The notes below the pieces were generated by a model, which had not been told where the DNA came from, made no database searches, and saw only the letters and a program-made list of their open reading frames with translations. Positions 28,901 to 39,714 of a stretch of DNA of 64,000 nt are shown in pieces; the first letter of the stretch is position 1, and every line of letters begins with the position of its first letter. This DNA is from Apteryx mantelli (Eukaryota; Chordata; Aves; Apterygiformes; Apterygidae), in NCBI RefSeq assembly GCF_036417845.1, contig NC_089978.1, positions 136,208,288-136,272,287 of the forward strand, in the 5' to 3' direction. The translations under genes and the position numbers were made by a program.

Positions 28901-31900
28901 GCCAGGAACAGGCTTTCCAAAGCTGTATCTACCAGCAAGGAGGGTTGAAAGAAAAGCATAACCATTAGGAATGTAAGACAGATGGAGAAAAATGATTAGC
29001 CTACCACTAGGGGAGCCAGGACTCTTCCCTAGAGCTGCCTCCAGGACACGTCAGGGTCATCACAAGAAGTATAAGATAGCAACAAATTTGATAGCATTTT
29101 AGAATCAAGCCTGGCGATGGGGGGCAGGAACACTGAATCTTATAGTCATGATTTCCCTTCTGGGAATAAAACATAAGCCTGCAGAAAACATTTACCATAA
29201 TGCTTATTTAACTGAGAGCAGACCTTGTCTTAGAGAATATGTTGCAAGTATCTACATTACCACCTGATTCTGATACAACTGTTTTGTGTATGTATTTGCA
29301 TTGCCTCTTTCAGCTCAGTTTGCAGCACCTGCTGTGACTCTCCCTTTAGGATGCTGGGAAAACACCATGTAGAATCGAATGAGGTGGTCCAAAGAAAATA
29401 GGGCAGCTCCCTCACTTTCCCCTCAGCAATAACAGGAGAAGCCATGCTTAAAATGTCTTTCCCAGTTAAACTATACTGAAAACCTCCTCCTTAGCACTGC
29501 AACCAGTCTTAAATACTCTGTGATTCTTATGTCAGTAAACATGTTAAAAAAACCCCAATAAACAGAAGAGCAGTGGATGTTTCTACATGTTACAGACAAA
29601 TTGCCCCAAGCAATAATTGTTACAAAGCCTTTTTTTTAATGGTAGATGTAGTCCGTTTGAACCTGGGACTTCACACCTCTCTGTCTATTACCTCCCCACA
29701 AAAATTATTGAGAAAAATAATGAAATATCACATCTCAGTACTCCAACTGGGCCTTTAGCAGCAGCTGAAGTAAAAGTTAGAACCAAGAAGGATTGAAAGA
29801 AGAATGAGACTCACAGACCACAAACTGTCACCTTCAGCTTCTCATCAAGAATGGTGATCACCCTGGGTATTTTCACTGTTACTTCGAATTTCGGTAGCAC
29901 TGCAGCAGAACCAACGGGAACAGTGGGTGTGATGGGGAGTAACATAGGAGTGAGACATGAAGGCTGCTTAGAGGCTTCTTTCACAAAGGTCCTGAAAGCC
30001 TTTCACATATAATTAGTCAGATTTTAGAAGCCTGGGTCACCTGCAAGTCCCACTGAAATCAATGAAAGCCACAAGTACTCAGCAAATCACTGTGCCAGGT
30101 TAAAAAGACAGAATTATTACTATTAAAATACAGCAGCTTCTTAGGTAGCACATGAGTCATCAGTCCCACAGAGGTAGGATATAGTTAAATAGAGAATTAG
30201 TCAGCAGAAATCTCCCACAGAAATACAGAGGTGGGACCACAGCCTAGTCTCACCATTTCCAAAGCATATAGTTCTTACCAATTTGCAAAACAGAAAAAAC
30301 TACATAGCTTCCGTGGTGACCCACTCACCACGTGGTGACATCACATCCAAAGCCAGCTGCAGGAGGGGAAGCGCATGGCGACTGTCTTGGGAAAACTAGG
30401 AAGGATTCAGGGCAGTGGAACAGTCATGCAATTGAAAGAGGACAAAGGACTTTCAGAAGTCTCATCTCTGATGCATGAGCCAGATCGTTCCAGACCATGT
30501 AACTGGGGCTGTAGCTGGCTTGATGAGATGTGAGGGAGTCTGTGCTTGTTGCATGGGAAGCAGGGGCCATTGTGTGTGTGTGTGTTGGGGGGGGGGGGTC
30601 AGGATCCCGTTTTCTAGCCAACCAGATGGGCTGGTGTGGAGGTGAGAGCACCAGAGAAAGGCTAAGGCCTGTGAGCTACAGGCTTAGTTTTTGGGGGAGA
30701 GCAGGCAGGATCTGAACTTATGGCCCCAGCCTAAACCAAAAGGCCAGAGTTTGGGACTCACACAGGGCAGTCCCAGACTCATAGTATGGCACTTAGGTGT
30801 GGAACTATCTGGAGATGGGGCTGTGGTCTTAAACCACGTCTCAAAGGTGGTGCAGCTTCTGACTGCCAGCACTGACTGCCCAAGTACTCCTGCTCCTGAT
30901 AAGACCCTTGCTGATGTGGGCAGCCAGATTTCTCTGGAGAAGAATGCTTGTATGACCTGAGGCTTTGGGAGGAGCAGAGAGTGCTAGCTCAGTCCTTCAG
31001 CCTTCACTCCTCAGAAGAGGATGATGCTTAGGAAGGAGAAGGCACAGAGACACTTTTTCAGCCATGCTGGGTATCCTGCTCAGGTCTACTACACTGTTAA
31101 ATTGAACTTTCATGCCCCACTGGGTTAGTTGCCAGGGACTTGAAACTGTGTACAGCAGCAGTAGTTACCATACTCCTCCACAGAGAAGGGATGTTGGATT
31201 GTCTTCCCAGAAGCCTTCTGTGCCACAACTGTGTAGGTCCCTTGGATGGGCTCAGAGGTGAGGTTGAAGAACATCTGGATTAACCCCCCTTTTAACTCTG
31301 CCTTTGTCCACTGGTACACACGGTTTTTCTTGGGATCCTACAGAAAACAAGACCATAAGGTGATTGTGACAACTGTGAGTGGCTCCAATGAGAACTAAAA
31401 AGCACTGGCAAAGGCAGTGAGGGGAGGCCCAATCCCAGGGCTGCAAAGGTCTGCAGAGCAGGAGTGAGAGGCACTAGCAGAGCTATGTGGGGAGCCCAGG
31501 GCTGGACAACAGAATTAGCTGTAACCTTGGTGCAGAGTACATGGTTGTCACCATATGAGTTAAAGCTTTGCATATTCAAATTAATGCTATGGGCCTTCTA
31601 TATAGGCAAGAATCATCTTGAGGCAGCTAGTAGCTACGCAGCCCAGGTTGAAGTATGATAGATCCGAACATGAACCGAATATCCATACATACCTCAATAT
31701 AGACCAGCGGAAACTAGAAAGAGAAGAAATGAAACAGTATATTTAGAATTCACATTTAGACAGAGTGCAAGCAATATGATCAAATGACCATGGCTTTGAC
31801 CATCACGTTTCAGGGAACAAGCTGATCACCCAAAGGGATAAGGAAGAAAGACTCTGATATAGAGCAACAGAGCATTATGAAGTACATCAAGGGAGTGGCA

Positions 31901-34900
31901 CTTCTTTGTCTCAGGCATTCAACCAAGACAGAAAAGTCAGCTGAAATTGCTAACTCTGGATGATCTGGAATACCAATTAGAGTAGACTAACCAAGCCCAT
32001 GTGTACATTGTGATAATGGCAGATTTGCTCACTATTGAGGTGTTTACACTAGCATTGTCCATTTGCAGTTTCATTCTCAAACCTTTCCAAGAATGCAGAA
32101 GGCAGCCTTATGCAGAAATCTGAAGAAGAGATCTGGTTACCAAGAGCTGAGATAGCCTATGAACTGCATAACTACCTCAGCATAGCAAAAGTTTTCCCCA
32201 AATGACATTTCTTTCCTTCCTTTTCCCATAAATGTGGCTTAAGGCCAAATAACTATTGAAAAGGAAGTGCCATACTTACCACCTCATTCAAGGGATGGAA
32301 GTTTTCATCCAGTGAAACAATTCTGAACAGAACTGGTGGAGAAAGGCAGACAGTGAGGTTCCACAGTGCAGTCACCAACCAGAAAACATCAGTTGCAAAC
32401 ACAGATGGTACAAGAGAGAAGAGAGTCATTCTCTTCTAAGAAAATTCCATTCACTAGAAAGCTAAGTCAGGTTAGAAGGTTACCCATGTGAGAAACAACA
32501 TTAATAACAGGATGATAAGAGCATGTTCACAGGCAGTGTGAATACCTTATTGACCATGGACATCAGAAACTGACTAATCACGACCACAGTTACACTTAGG
32601 TTGACATTTAGGTTGTATTTGTCTACTTCACCTGCAAGGATGCATTTTTCCATTGCAGTTAACATGGGTCTTCCAATTTTGTTCTAACCAAACTGACTTC
32701 TTAGGAAGGATGAATGCAAGAAAACCATTCCAGCACTGGTTGCAAGTTCTTGTTGGTTCTGGACAGACAGGGTATTCAGTGTCTCTTTTAGGACATTAGT
32801 CCCCGTCCAGGACAAATTTAGGGGATGAATAGCCCAGAAGAAATGGCTTATATAGTCCTAACTTCATGTCTTCAGTGAGCAAAATCAGCTGCCACTTTGA
32901 GAGCTATTTCATGAGCTAGCCCTGTTCTCTAATGGACAAATATCCAGTCATTGTTCCAATTTTGGTGGTTTTAGCAAAGGGGATCAAAACCTTATGGAAG
33001 GGGGGGTCAAAATTGCATGGGCAGAGCTCCCAAGGGCAGAGGGAGTGTGTGCAGGTGCTTTGGGGCACATGTGTGTATCTTACAGTTCCCCAATTTATTC
33101 CCACACAGAGCATTTAAAACACATGCTTCAGTCATGACAGACTGTTGTTCTGACCCTCATTGACTGCACTGTCAATATCTGGCCAGCACAGCCCAACAAT
33201 TTTAATAGGAATTTCTGCTTTGAATGCAAATGTCCACCCATTCCCTGGTACCTGTCTGTCCAGGCTTGTAGATGGGTTTGTCTGTCTGGATGAAGACTAA
33301 ACTCTCGGAATTCTTGACCAGCACTGACTTGCGGCTCCTGAACTCCAGTGTCGCCCCTTTTACCAGTATGGTGATAAATGTGACTTGTGACTGGCTATCT
33401 GATTTTGGAAGCTGGAGAATGGTGAGAAGACAACTGTGTTAGTGATCATCTGTAAAGGCCTACTGAACTGAACTTGCCTTTGTGAAATGAGGGATCTGAC
33501 ATAATCCTGATGGACCTAACAGAGAGGTGAGGGGAACTGGAATCAGAAACAAGACACTGATTTTACTTGTCCCATATTCCTACTCTTTCCTAATGCCGTG
33601 CAGTGGTTATGCAAGTATTGCACAGCAAATGTACTCCCAGCCCTGTCACCCAATTTTAAAAACTTCTTACTGCCTTGACCAAAATGTTTTTGTCCTTTTC
33701 CTTTTGCCATCCCTGAGGAGATAGAATCATCCCCCTTTTCTCTGCAGAAGGTTTCCTTTTCCAAACCAGACATAACAGACCCCTGTACACCTCTCTCTAA
33801 ATGGCAGATTCAATCTTCAGTCTGTATCTGTTAAACCCAGCCAACATATTCAGTGTCCTGAAGGCCAGCTCTTCAGCCTTCAGGCCAAAGATATAATCTG
33901 TTGTCTGAGTCAGGTGACTAACTCTCCTAGTTGCCCAGGACTGTTGTTATAGTCATTGGGGCTCTTAGTTACATTAAGGTATGAATTCCCTGCTTCCCTG
34001 TTTTTCAAACACAGGCGATTACATCTCCATGTTCTCACATTAATTCAGCGTACTGTATCCACAAGGCAAAAGGCATTTTAGGTACAAAAGCTCTGCCCCA
34101 GACTGAAGCACTCCATATGACAGTCTGTGGCTGCTGAAGGATCGTATGAAGAACCATCTGAGCAACATGTCCACCAAACAGTCACCAGGAGTGTGAAAAC
34201 TAAATCCACTTCTTTCTCCTGGCCTTTCCTGCTCCTGTTCTAAAGAGGGACTGGCTTTCCAGGATTCAGCATTTCACATTCAGATAGGATGCTAAGGAGA
34301 GCTAAGCCATGAGAAGGTGTTGAGGATGGATATGAATGTGATCTAGAGGGAGGAGAATACCTACACAGTGTCACTCTGTCCATTACTACTCAGAGCCCTT
34401 ACAGTTTATCTCTGACACAAGCAGCCAGCCCACAAGCATCAGATACTCACTGAAAAAGGGATACAGGTGAACACATCCTTCTCGGACACCACATCATCAA
34501 TCAAGCTCCTGTTTTCCCCTTGGTACTCCAAGGTGGCACTCAGCGTCACAGACTCATTCAGGTGGGTCAGCTGAACACAGACCTTCTCACGAGTGCCAGT
34601 GGATATCAGAAAGGGCAGTAGCACCATGTACTGACTAGGAAGAGGGGGAAGCACTGGTTAAACACAGAAGCACAGAGGGGGAAGCACAGGAGCAGGAAGA
34701 GGTAAGAGGAGCTGTACCAAAAGAGCAAGTAAACCAGTCTGATGACTGCAGCCTTCACTATACAGAGAGAGATGTGCAATTTATAGGAGTGCAACAAGCT
34801 TTCTATCATGTCTCTAACAGCAGGGGAAAGCAGAGGGGCCAGGCTCAAATGTAAAATACAGCTGGAAATCCTCAAGGCAAATGTCTGGAAGGGATACCAG

Positions 34901-36502
34901 GTTTTGGCACAATAGCAGCGCTTCCTCCCGGGACCCTAAATGCTGCCAGTATGGAGAAGAGCAAAAAGTCAATTGCCACCTTTGCTAGACAATGTTAGTA
35001 GGATTCAGGAGCCACACAAAAGCTGGTACCTTATGAATAAACGGCATTGACTCCACTCTGCCAACTGTCTGTAGTATTATTCTCATTCCTTGCAGAGACC
35101 CCAAATGGCCACAACGTGGTGCCAGATCTTAAGCAAAAACACTGGAGCAAATTAACTTTTTCACTGAGAAGTAACGCCCCTCAGGCTAAGCCTGAGCGAG
35201 GGGGCCCTGCTCTGCCTTACCCAGTCCTCGTTGTGGCTGAGCATTAGCAACTTGCTGATGGTGTCATGGTGCACAGCCCTGCGTCTGAGAATCAAACCTG
35301 AGTCTCCTAATGAAAGCAATGCTTCATTTAGATGAGCTAAGCTGGCCTTTTCAGTAGTTACTGGCATCCCCAGAGCAGTGAGTGGCTGGGACAAGAGCCC
35401 TCAACATCTCAGTAGCAATGTAGGGCATTCATCTTGGAGGCTTTGGGAAGCCCTGGCACAGCTCTCTTATGTCCTTCAGTCAGTTTGCAGGGAGAAAGCT
35501 CTGACCCTCTGGCTCTCAACCTTGCCATCTGCTTACCCTGTGTTTGATTTGAAGTGCTGCAGCACAGCCTTACTTTGCTGGGGAGGAAGGGACATTGCAA
35601 AAAAGCCCAATAAGAAAGTCTCTGAGATCTCAGAACCCCTTGTGCACTGCTCCAGCCATACACACACACAAAACACACACTCTTTCATATACAAACAGGC
35701 ATGGGCAAAAGGGAGTGAAGAAAGGACGAGGTATAACACACCATCCTTGCAGTCTGCTAGCACCTCACAGACCTTAACAGTCATACGCCTGTTTCAAGTG
35801 TGTCACATAATCCTGGTTGAGAAGGAAGTTTTCACTCCATTGGCTGAATTGAAAAATGTGAATAAAAAAAAAAAAATCTGGTCATGTGAGATCTATTATT
35901 TGTTCCTTTCTTCTTGTTATCCGTGAAACAAATAAACACTCCCTTCCCCTGGGCATTATGACCTGGGAGTAGGGAGTCAACCCAAAGTGAAGCCTTTCAC
36001 TGTCTTTAAAAAAAAAAAAAAAAAAATCTATCTTTTAAGAAAACCTGGCTGTATGCGTAAACAGTTATAAAAAGTCACTTTTTAACTACAGGTTCAGTAT
36101 TGAGCAGAAAGTTTTGCTGAAGTATTTTCAAACCATTCACTCAGGCAGCACAAGGTATTCTTATAGCACCTTCTCTCTTTTTTTTTTTTTGGGGGGGGGG
36201 GCGGTTGAAGTTATTTACAGATATCCCAATTGCACAGACTGTTTTGGGCCCCTTTGAAGCACTAGAGCTCTGGTTTGTTGAAAACATTTTACCCAGCTCT
36301 GTTGTCTTTATTTCTAGATAAAAGAAAGCTGGCAGAAGATGACAGAGTGAGGACAGAGTCAAGAATACTACTCAGGTCTCCTGCCTGCCCAAAGAACCCC
36401 ATGTTTAGCTTACGGTTCTGTGGTGGGAGAGGTGTTTCCAGAGAGGAAGAAGAGGAGAAGGAGGAAGATGCTTGGTTTGCTGGGCAGCCTGTCCTTCTTC
36501 AT
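4823..36502 (-). CDS. A2M: Alpha-2-macroglobulin family protease inhibitor, 36 coding exons, complete
   Basis: This is a secreted broad-range protease trap: a protease cuts the bait region, the thioester is exposed, the protein closes around the enzyme, and the complex is cleared by LRP1. Thirty-six exons were placed by splice site and phase. They join without a break into 4,470 bases (1,489 residues; human A2M is 1,474). Most exon lengths equal those I recall for human A2M (for example 21, 52, 84 and 177 bases). Landmarks are a signal peptide at residues 1 to about 25, macroglobulin domains from about 30 to 620, bait about 687-740, thioester C984 to Q987, and receptor-binding domain from about 1360. 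The neighbours KLRG1, M6PR and PHC1 support A2M. Against strict orthology, the gene points opposite to my memory of human A2M relative to KLRG1, and birds have several paralogues (ovostatin and A2M-like genes). Family certain, exact paralogue less so. Confidence 0.93.
8305..12535 (-). CDS. A2M: A2M exons 25-31: thioester domain and CUB
   Basis: Exons (high to low): 12451-12535, 11217-11373, 10792-10866, 10365-10530, 9530-9753, 8743-8961 and 8305-8432. Landmarks are [10 protein letters not shown] (exon 25), [19 protein letters not shown] (exon 26), [17 protein letters not shown] (exon 27), [17 protein letters not shown] (exon 28), [10 protein letters not shown] (exon 29), [13 protein letters not shown] and GEGCVYLQ (exon 30), and [16 protein letters not shown] (exon 31). 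These build the alpha-toroid of the thioester domain and the C-terminal half of the CUB domain. All phases join and splice sites are GT-AG. Exon 25 is 85 bases, one codon shorter than the 88 I recall in human. Confidence 0.94.
13044..13220 (-). CDS. A2M: A2M exon 24: thioester site GCGEQ
   Basis: The exon encodes [20 protein letters not shown]. The thioester forms between Cys984 and Gln987 of the motif GCGEQ, encoded at 13150-13164 on the minus strand. This reactive bond is what lets A2M proteins couple covalently to a trapped protease. All motif residues are intact, so the protein should be thioester-active, unlike family members that have lost it. The exon is 177 bases, as in human, starts with GT completing a glycine codon and ends in phase 1. 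Confidence 0.96.
13644..17698 (-). CDS. A2M: A2M exons 19-23: linker to the thioester domain
   Basis: Exons (high to low): 17470-17698, 17073-17199, 15584-15705, 14264-14315 and 13644-13727. Exon 19 carries [13 protein letters not shown] and [15 protein letters not shown], classic A2M family sequence. Exon 20 was found only by its protein pattern ([14 protein letters not shown]) and fits exactly between phase 0 and phase 1. Exon 21 carries [12 protein letters not shown], exon 22 [15 protein letters not shown], and exon 23 [18 protein letters not shown]. The lengths 229, 127, 122, 52 and 84 match the human pattern as I recall it. This part spans the end of the MG7 region and the CUB and thioester-domain start. 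Confidence 0.92.
18030..21712 (-). CDS. A2M: A2M exons 15-18: MG6 and the bait region
   Basis: Exons (high to low): 21563-21712, 20722-20892, 19946-20087 and 18030-18138. Exon 15 carries [20 protein letters not shown], a highly conserved A2M stretch. Exon 16 carries [10 protein letters not shown] and NGITYSPV. Exon 17 begins [18 protein letters not shown], matching the segment before the human bait, and continues into sequence rich in Ser, Pro and Ala. Exon 18 runs through PQRDRLY to [14 protein letters not shown], the conserved sequence after the bait. Candidate protease sites include M716, L719, R720, R726, R728 and L729. The bait sequence itself matches no paralogue I remember, as expected for this fast-evolving segment. 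A donor-like GTGAGA inside exon 17 is not used in this model because it would break the frame. Confidence 0.88.
23549..29899 (-). CDS. A2M: A2M exons 7-14: macroglobulin domains MG3-MG6
   Basis: Exons (high to low): 29815-29899, 28805-28928, 27316-27430, 26969-27078, 26306-26464, 24600-24827, 24197-24260 and 23549-23691. Landmarks are VLPKFEVTV (exon 7), YSFGKPVPG and VCRKFEYP (exon 8), [12 protein letters not shown] (exon 9), [10 protein letters not shown] (exon 10), [12 protein letters not shown] (exon 12) and [12 protein letters not shown] (exon 14). Cysteines in the contexts TTCYG (exon 8) and TYCYD (exon 12) lie where, as I recall, human A2M has the pair that links monomers into dimers. 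Exon 8 is 124 bases, slightly longer than the 115 I recall for human. All phases join. Confidence 0.92.
23771..23986 (+). other. Unrecognised 71-codon open frame inside a short A2M intron
   Basis: The 506-base intron between A2M exons 14 and 13 contains a plus-strand frame from ATG to TGA. It has an ordinary-looking composition rich in Lys, His, Phe and Trp and includes the pattern [21 protein letters not shown] recognise no family. It could be chance or the remnant of a retrocopied exon. There is no poly(A) tail or target duplication that I can see. Low confidence that it is a gene. Confidence 0.12.
25941..26090 (+). mobile_element. Old CR1 LINE 3' fragment
   Basis: The stretch reads like the 3' end of an avian CR1 element in plus orientation: a 'GGAGGTTTTTAAAAATAGGA' type segment followed by a 'GATCCCTTGAAG' and 'AAATTCCTTCCAACCCTA' ending. 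It is diverged and lacks the clean terminal octamer repeats. It lies in A2M intron 11 (between exons 12 and 11), so it is transcribed antisense to itself in the A2M pre-mRNA. Confidence 0.6.
28452..28610 (+). mobile_element. CR1 LINE 3' end
   Basis: This is a typical CR1 tail in plus orientation: 'GTGGAGTCTCCTTCTCTGGA', 'CTAGGTGACCCTGCTTGAGC', 'GGACTAGATGATCTCCAGAG', then two ATTCTGTG units at the 3' terminus. It is 5'-truncated, as most CR1 copies are, and lies in A2M intron 8 (between exons 9 and 8), about 195 bases from exon 8. It is less diverged than the copy at 25,941. Confidence 0.9.
30575..30598. repeat. (GT)n followed by a G tract
   Basis: A short GT dinucleotide run leads directly into about eleven G residues, within A2M intron 6 (between exons 7 and 6). 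Such a run is prone to length error in assemblies. No function is apparent. Confidence 0.85.
31169..34634 (-). CDS. A2M: A2M exons 2-6: macroglobulin domains MG1-MG2
   Basis: Exons (high to low): 34451-34634, 33252-33411, 32280-32332, 31693-31713 and 31169-31337. Exon lengths are 184, 160, 53, 21 and 169 bases, the pattern of human A2M including the 21-base micro-exon, which here encodes FPLVYIE. Landmarks are QYMVLLPFL in exon 2, the family signature [14 protein letters not shown] at the end of exon 3, [15 protein letters not shown] in exon 4, and HPFSVEEY at the end of exon 6. All splice sites are GT-AG and each phase joins the next. These domains form the upper ring of the folded inhibitor. 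Confidence 0.93.
35275..35346 (-). other. tRNA-like sequence (tRNA relic or SINE head)
   Basis: Read on the minus strand, a 72-base stretch has a tRNA A-box-like segment (TTAGCTCATCTAAATGAAGC) and, at normal spacing, a B-box-like segment (GGTTTGATTC). The position of an anticodon loop would read TTCATTA, suggesting CAT. The stems pair poorly, especially the T-stem and acceptor, so it is not a working tRNA. It may be a decayed tRNA gene or the head of a tRNA-derived SINE in A2M intron 1. Confidence 0.35.
36414..36502 (-). CDS. A2M: A2M exon 1: start codon and signal peptide
   Basis: The ATG at 36502-36500 opens a frame with three basic residues followed by a leucine/phenylalanine-rich core (about IFLLLLFFL), a typical secretory signal. 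The exon ends at a GTAAGC donor after 29 codons plus two bases. These two bases (CC) join the T that opens exon 2 to make a proline codon just before the motif QYMVLLP, which matches the first beta-strand of macroglobulin domain 1 in A2M. No other upstream exon fits this phase. The start is the first ATG after the probable transcription start set by the TATA box about 105 bases upstream. Confidence 0.8.
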
Positions 36503-36606
36503 GGTGCAGAGCAGGACGTGGTGAGTCAAGCAAATAACAGCCTGGTCTGATGCTGCTGTTTGACTGCACCTTGTACTGGTCCTCTGCTCTCTCATGGATC
36601 AACCTC

Positions 36607-36612
36607 TTTATA
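36607..36612 (-). promoter_or_regulatory. Probable TATA box of the A2M gene
   Basis: On the minus strand the hexamer TATAAA lies about 105 bases upstream of the A2M start codon. A start of transcription some 30 bases downstream, near 36577, would give a 5' leader of about 75 bases. A TATA promoter suits a strongly expressed secreted plasma or egg protein. The start site is inferred, not seen. Confidence 0.55.
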
Positions 36613-36613
36613 G

Positions 36614-38800
36614 TTTCCACAGCAAATAGCCCATGGACTGGAGGAGATAAGGGCTGAAGGCCAGGGCCCATCCGGAAATGGGGAGAGGAATGTAAGGAGG
36701 AGCTGGAACTAGCAGCTCTGAATTCCTGGCAAAAGGCTAGGCACTAGGGAAGAGGGGGGAAGGGAGCCTGACAGCCTGGAGCTGTCTTTCTTTTGCGGGG
36801 AGCAGAAATGGAGGAGGGAGGGTGGTAGCTAAAGAAAAGAAGAGAGAACAGCAGAGGAAAAGGGGAAGGCCTCCATTTCTGGCAGAGCTCTGTGTATGAA
36901 GCTGGCCACTGCACTGATCATGGAGGCTGCTGGAGGAAGAAAGATGTTTCCTTCAACCTGGGAGCAGAAGGTTAAGCTAGTGTTTGTAAACTGATGGTGT
37001 ACCCAACCCCCACTTATGGGCATGATGGCTAGAGCAGTCCTGCTGGATCCGAAAATGGCAAATGTAAACTTTGTGAAAACCTCCCCCCTCCACCCACTGT
37101 AATCTTTTGTGCTCTCCATTTGTGGTCCCATCAGGGCTAATGCTGGGAAGAAGGGCCAGAGAGTAGCTGGACAATCACCTCTCTGAGATAATGTGACCTT
37201 CACCCTGACTGAAACAGGGACAGTAACATGATGGGAAGCTGCCAAAAGTTCATCCCATTAACAGCGTGTAACTTATTAACCAGTTCCACAGAGCAGCAGT
37301 TACCTTAACACAACAGAACAGATGTGGTGTGTGTCTTGCTTTATCTATACTGGCTCTTGTTCCAGATCAAGTTACTAGTACATCTAGATAACTTATTGCT
37401 GTCTAATGGGGGCCATGCTGGTTGCTTCAGAGTGGAGGTGAAAATCTACATAATGCACTATGATGGGTAATGTTGTGTCATGGAGCGAAATTTCTTCTTG
37501 ACTTCTGGCTCTACTACAGTTACTTTACTCTGCAGCAGGAGAATCAATAGCTCTAGTAATTACTACCCTTGCTAGTGGCAGTAAGATATCTCTCTTACTC
37601 ATAGTCCTAACCCAGACTCCAAAGAATAGAGGTCTGTGTTAGAGGACATAAAGCATAATTTGTGGATTAAGCAGGGTACAGGGTAAAATGATTCCCCTCT
37701 CCTACTATCCTCAGAAGTTTGCTACGCTCAGGGACTTCAGAGTTAAGAAATCCAAGTGCAATGAGATAATAAACCTTCATTGGAGACCTTCTCTGCCCTG
37801 CAGTGACCCTGCATGAGTAAGAGAAGAGGATACTAATATATGCCTAATTTCCTTAGAGATTGCACCAAAAAAAACAAAAACAAAAAAAAAAAAAAAACAG
37901 ACCAGGCTTGTGTTCTGCCTTCTCCATCTGGTGCTTTAAGGCTTCTCTGCCTGACTAGAAAAATTATAATGCAGGAAGATCTTCCTTGCCCATAGAGGAG
38001 AGCGTTTGTACATGGGGTGGTCAAAGCCTTTTGAAGATGAGATTTTTACATTGGTTTGAACAGGCTGGAAGCTTGCCTAATTGTACACGATCCTCATAGG
38101 AAAGAGGTGCAGGACTGCATACAGCAGGGAAAGCCAGGGCTGCCTTTTTTGGCAAACTGTCAAGAAATCAGCTCACACTGCTCATAAGTTGGGTCTGGAT
38201 CTCTGGGTGTGATTCCAAGCTGTGGGAGTGAATCCATGGGACTTTGATCTTAAATGTGCTATGTAGACAAAAAATGAGGAGAAATGATTTTAGTCAATCA
38301 AGAGGGGCAGGTATTTAAGGCCTTGAAAATCCCAATAGGCACTAGTGGACATGCACAGACACTCAACCACCTTTCAAAATCTTCCCTCAAGCTGCTTTGC
38401 TTCTGTCCCACTCTCAGAAGCAACTGTGGGCCCCACCAGCCTACTTTCAAAGGACCCTGCATGACCCATGTGATTCAGCTTGTAGATGGTGATACAGACA
38501 AGGCAGTGATGATCTCTCTCCTGCCATTTACATCTGCTGTGGGTACAACTGTGAAGGCCAACAGCCCTTCTTGAGTTTTTTGGCTGGAGTTTAAGTGGTT
38601 GCCTCTAAGCTCCTCAAGCACACTCCTGCAAGGTGCTGGCCTCTCCACAGTGAGAGTATGCTTTAATGTTATCTTCATGGATTTCCAGCAGTGAATCTGA
38701 AGTTCTGTCATCAGGCATAGCTTAAAGGGATAGGAGCCCCACTTACGGAAGAGCAGTGTTAAGTTTTCTGTACCTGAACCAAAAATCTAGCTCCATTCGT
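36614..38800. other. A2M upstream region, no gene recognised
   Basis: This is upstream of the A2M promoter. It has A-rich runs (for example 37867-37899) and several short frames, the longest 138 codons on the minus strand at 36829-37245, none resembling a known protein. Regulatory elements of A2M may lie here, but I can point to none beyond the TATA box. Confidence 0.4.
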
Positions 38801-38816
38801 TGATAGCATCATGGAG

Positions 38817-39410
38817 GTGCCAGTTGGAAGGGAGCTCTGGATGTCATCTAGTCCATCCTTCCACTGAAAGCAGGACTGATGCCAACGCTAGATCAGGTCA
38901 GCCATGGCTTTGTCAAGCCAAATCTTGAAAACCTCCAAGAATAGAGAATCTACCACTTCTCTGCTGACCTGTTTCACTGTTGCATCAGCCTTCTGGTGAA
39001 GAAGTTTTTTCCTAATGTCCAATCTGAACTCCCCAAGCTGCAATTGGCCATTGCCCCTTGTTATATCTTCTCCCCCTACAGAGAAATGTCTTGTTCCAAC
39101 ATCCTTGTAAATGCCATTCAGGTAGTTGTAGGCAGCTATTCAATTCCCCCCCTCTTTGCCAGATTAAACAAGTCCAGCTCCCTCTGTGTCTCTCTATGGG
39201 TCACATGCTCCATTCTCTGACCAGTTTGGTAGTCCTCCATTGGATTTTCTTCAGGTTCTTCTTCTGCAGTTTCTTCACATTCCTCTTGAACCAGAGGGTT
39301 CACCAGACCAGACACAGTCCAAGTGCAGCCTCAGCAATGCCATGGAAAAGGGGATTGCAACTTTCCTTGATCTGATGACATGGTCCTCCAGCATTCATTG
39401 CTGCTTACAG
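38817..39410 (-). mobile_element. CR1 LINE fragment, antisense
   Basis: Read on the minus strand this is a CR1 3' part ending in the 'GATGACATCCAGAGCTCCCT' type tail, which corresponds to the usual GATGATCTCCAGAGGTCCCT. Read forward it shows the usual antisense CR1 signature (TTGGAAGGGAGCTCTGGATG, then the 'GAAGAAGTTTTTTCCTAATG' block). It is diverged and has no coding capacity left. It opens a cluster of CR1 copies upstream of A2M. Confidence 0.8.
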
Positions 39411-39714
39411 AAGAACTTACCTTCCAAGAAATTAGTATATGTCAGTTGGCTGTAGCAACATGCTCCAGGAAGAAGATTAAGAGCTCTGGTGAAGATATTT
39501 GTTCAACTGCTTTACATGGAAGTGAACATACATGCTTCAAATCCCTTCATTAAGAGTAAAATACCTTCCCTTTGAAGAGCAGTCAGCTTTTGAGGCAACC
39601 TGATGTCTTTATTTCACATTTCTTGATCACCTCTTTGGAATGATATTGAGAGGATGTCTTTGTAGAGTGGAATACATAAAATAGATTAGCATGCACTGTA
39701 TTGTAAAATCCTAG

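Noticed and set aside
36829-37245. 138-codon minus-strand frame upstream of A2M
   Set aside because: No recognisable domain and no exon-type borders; likely chance.
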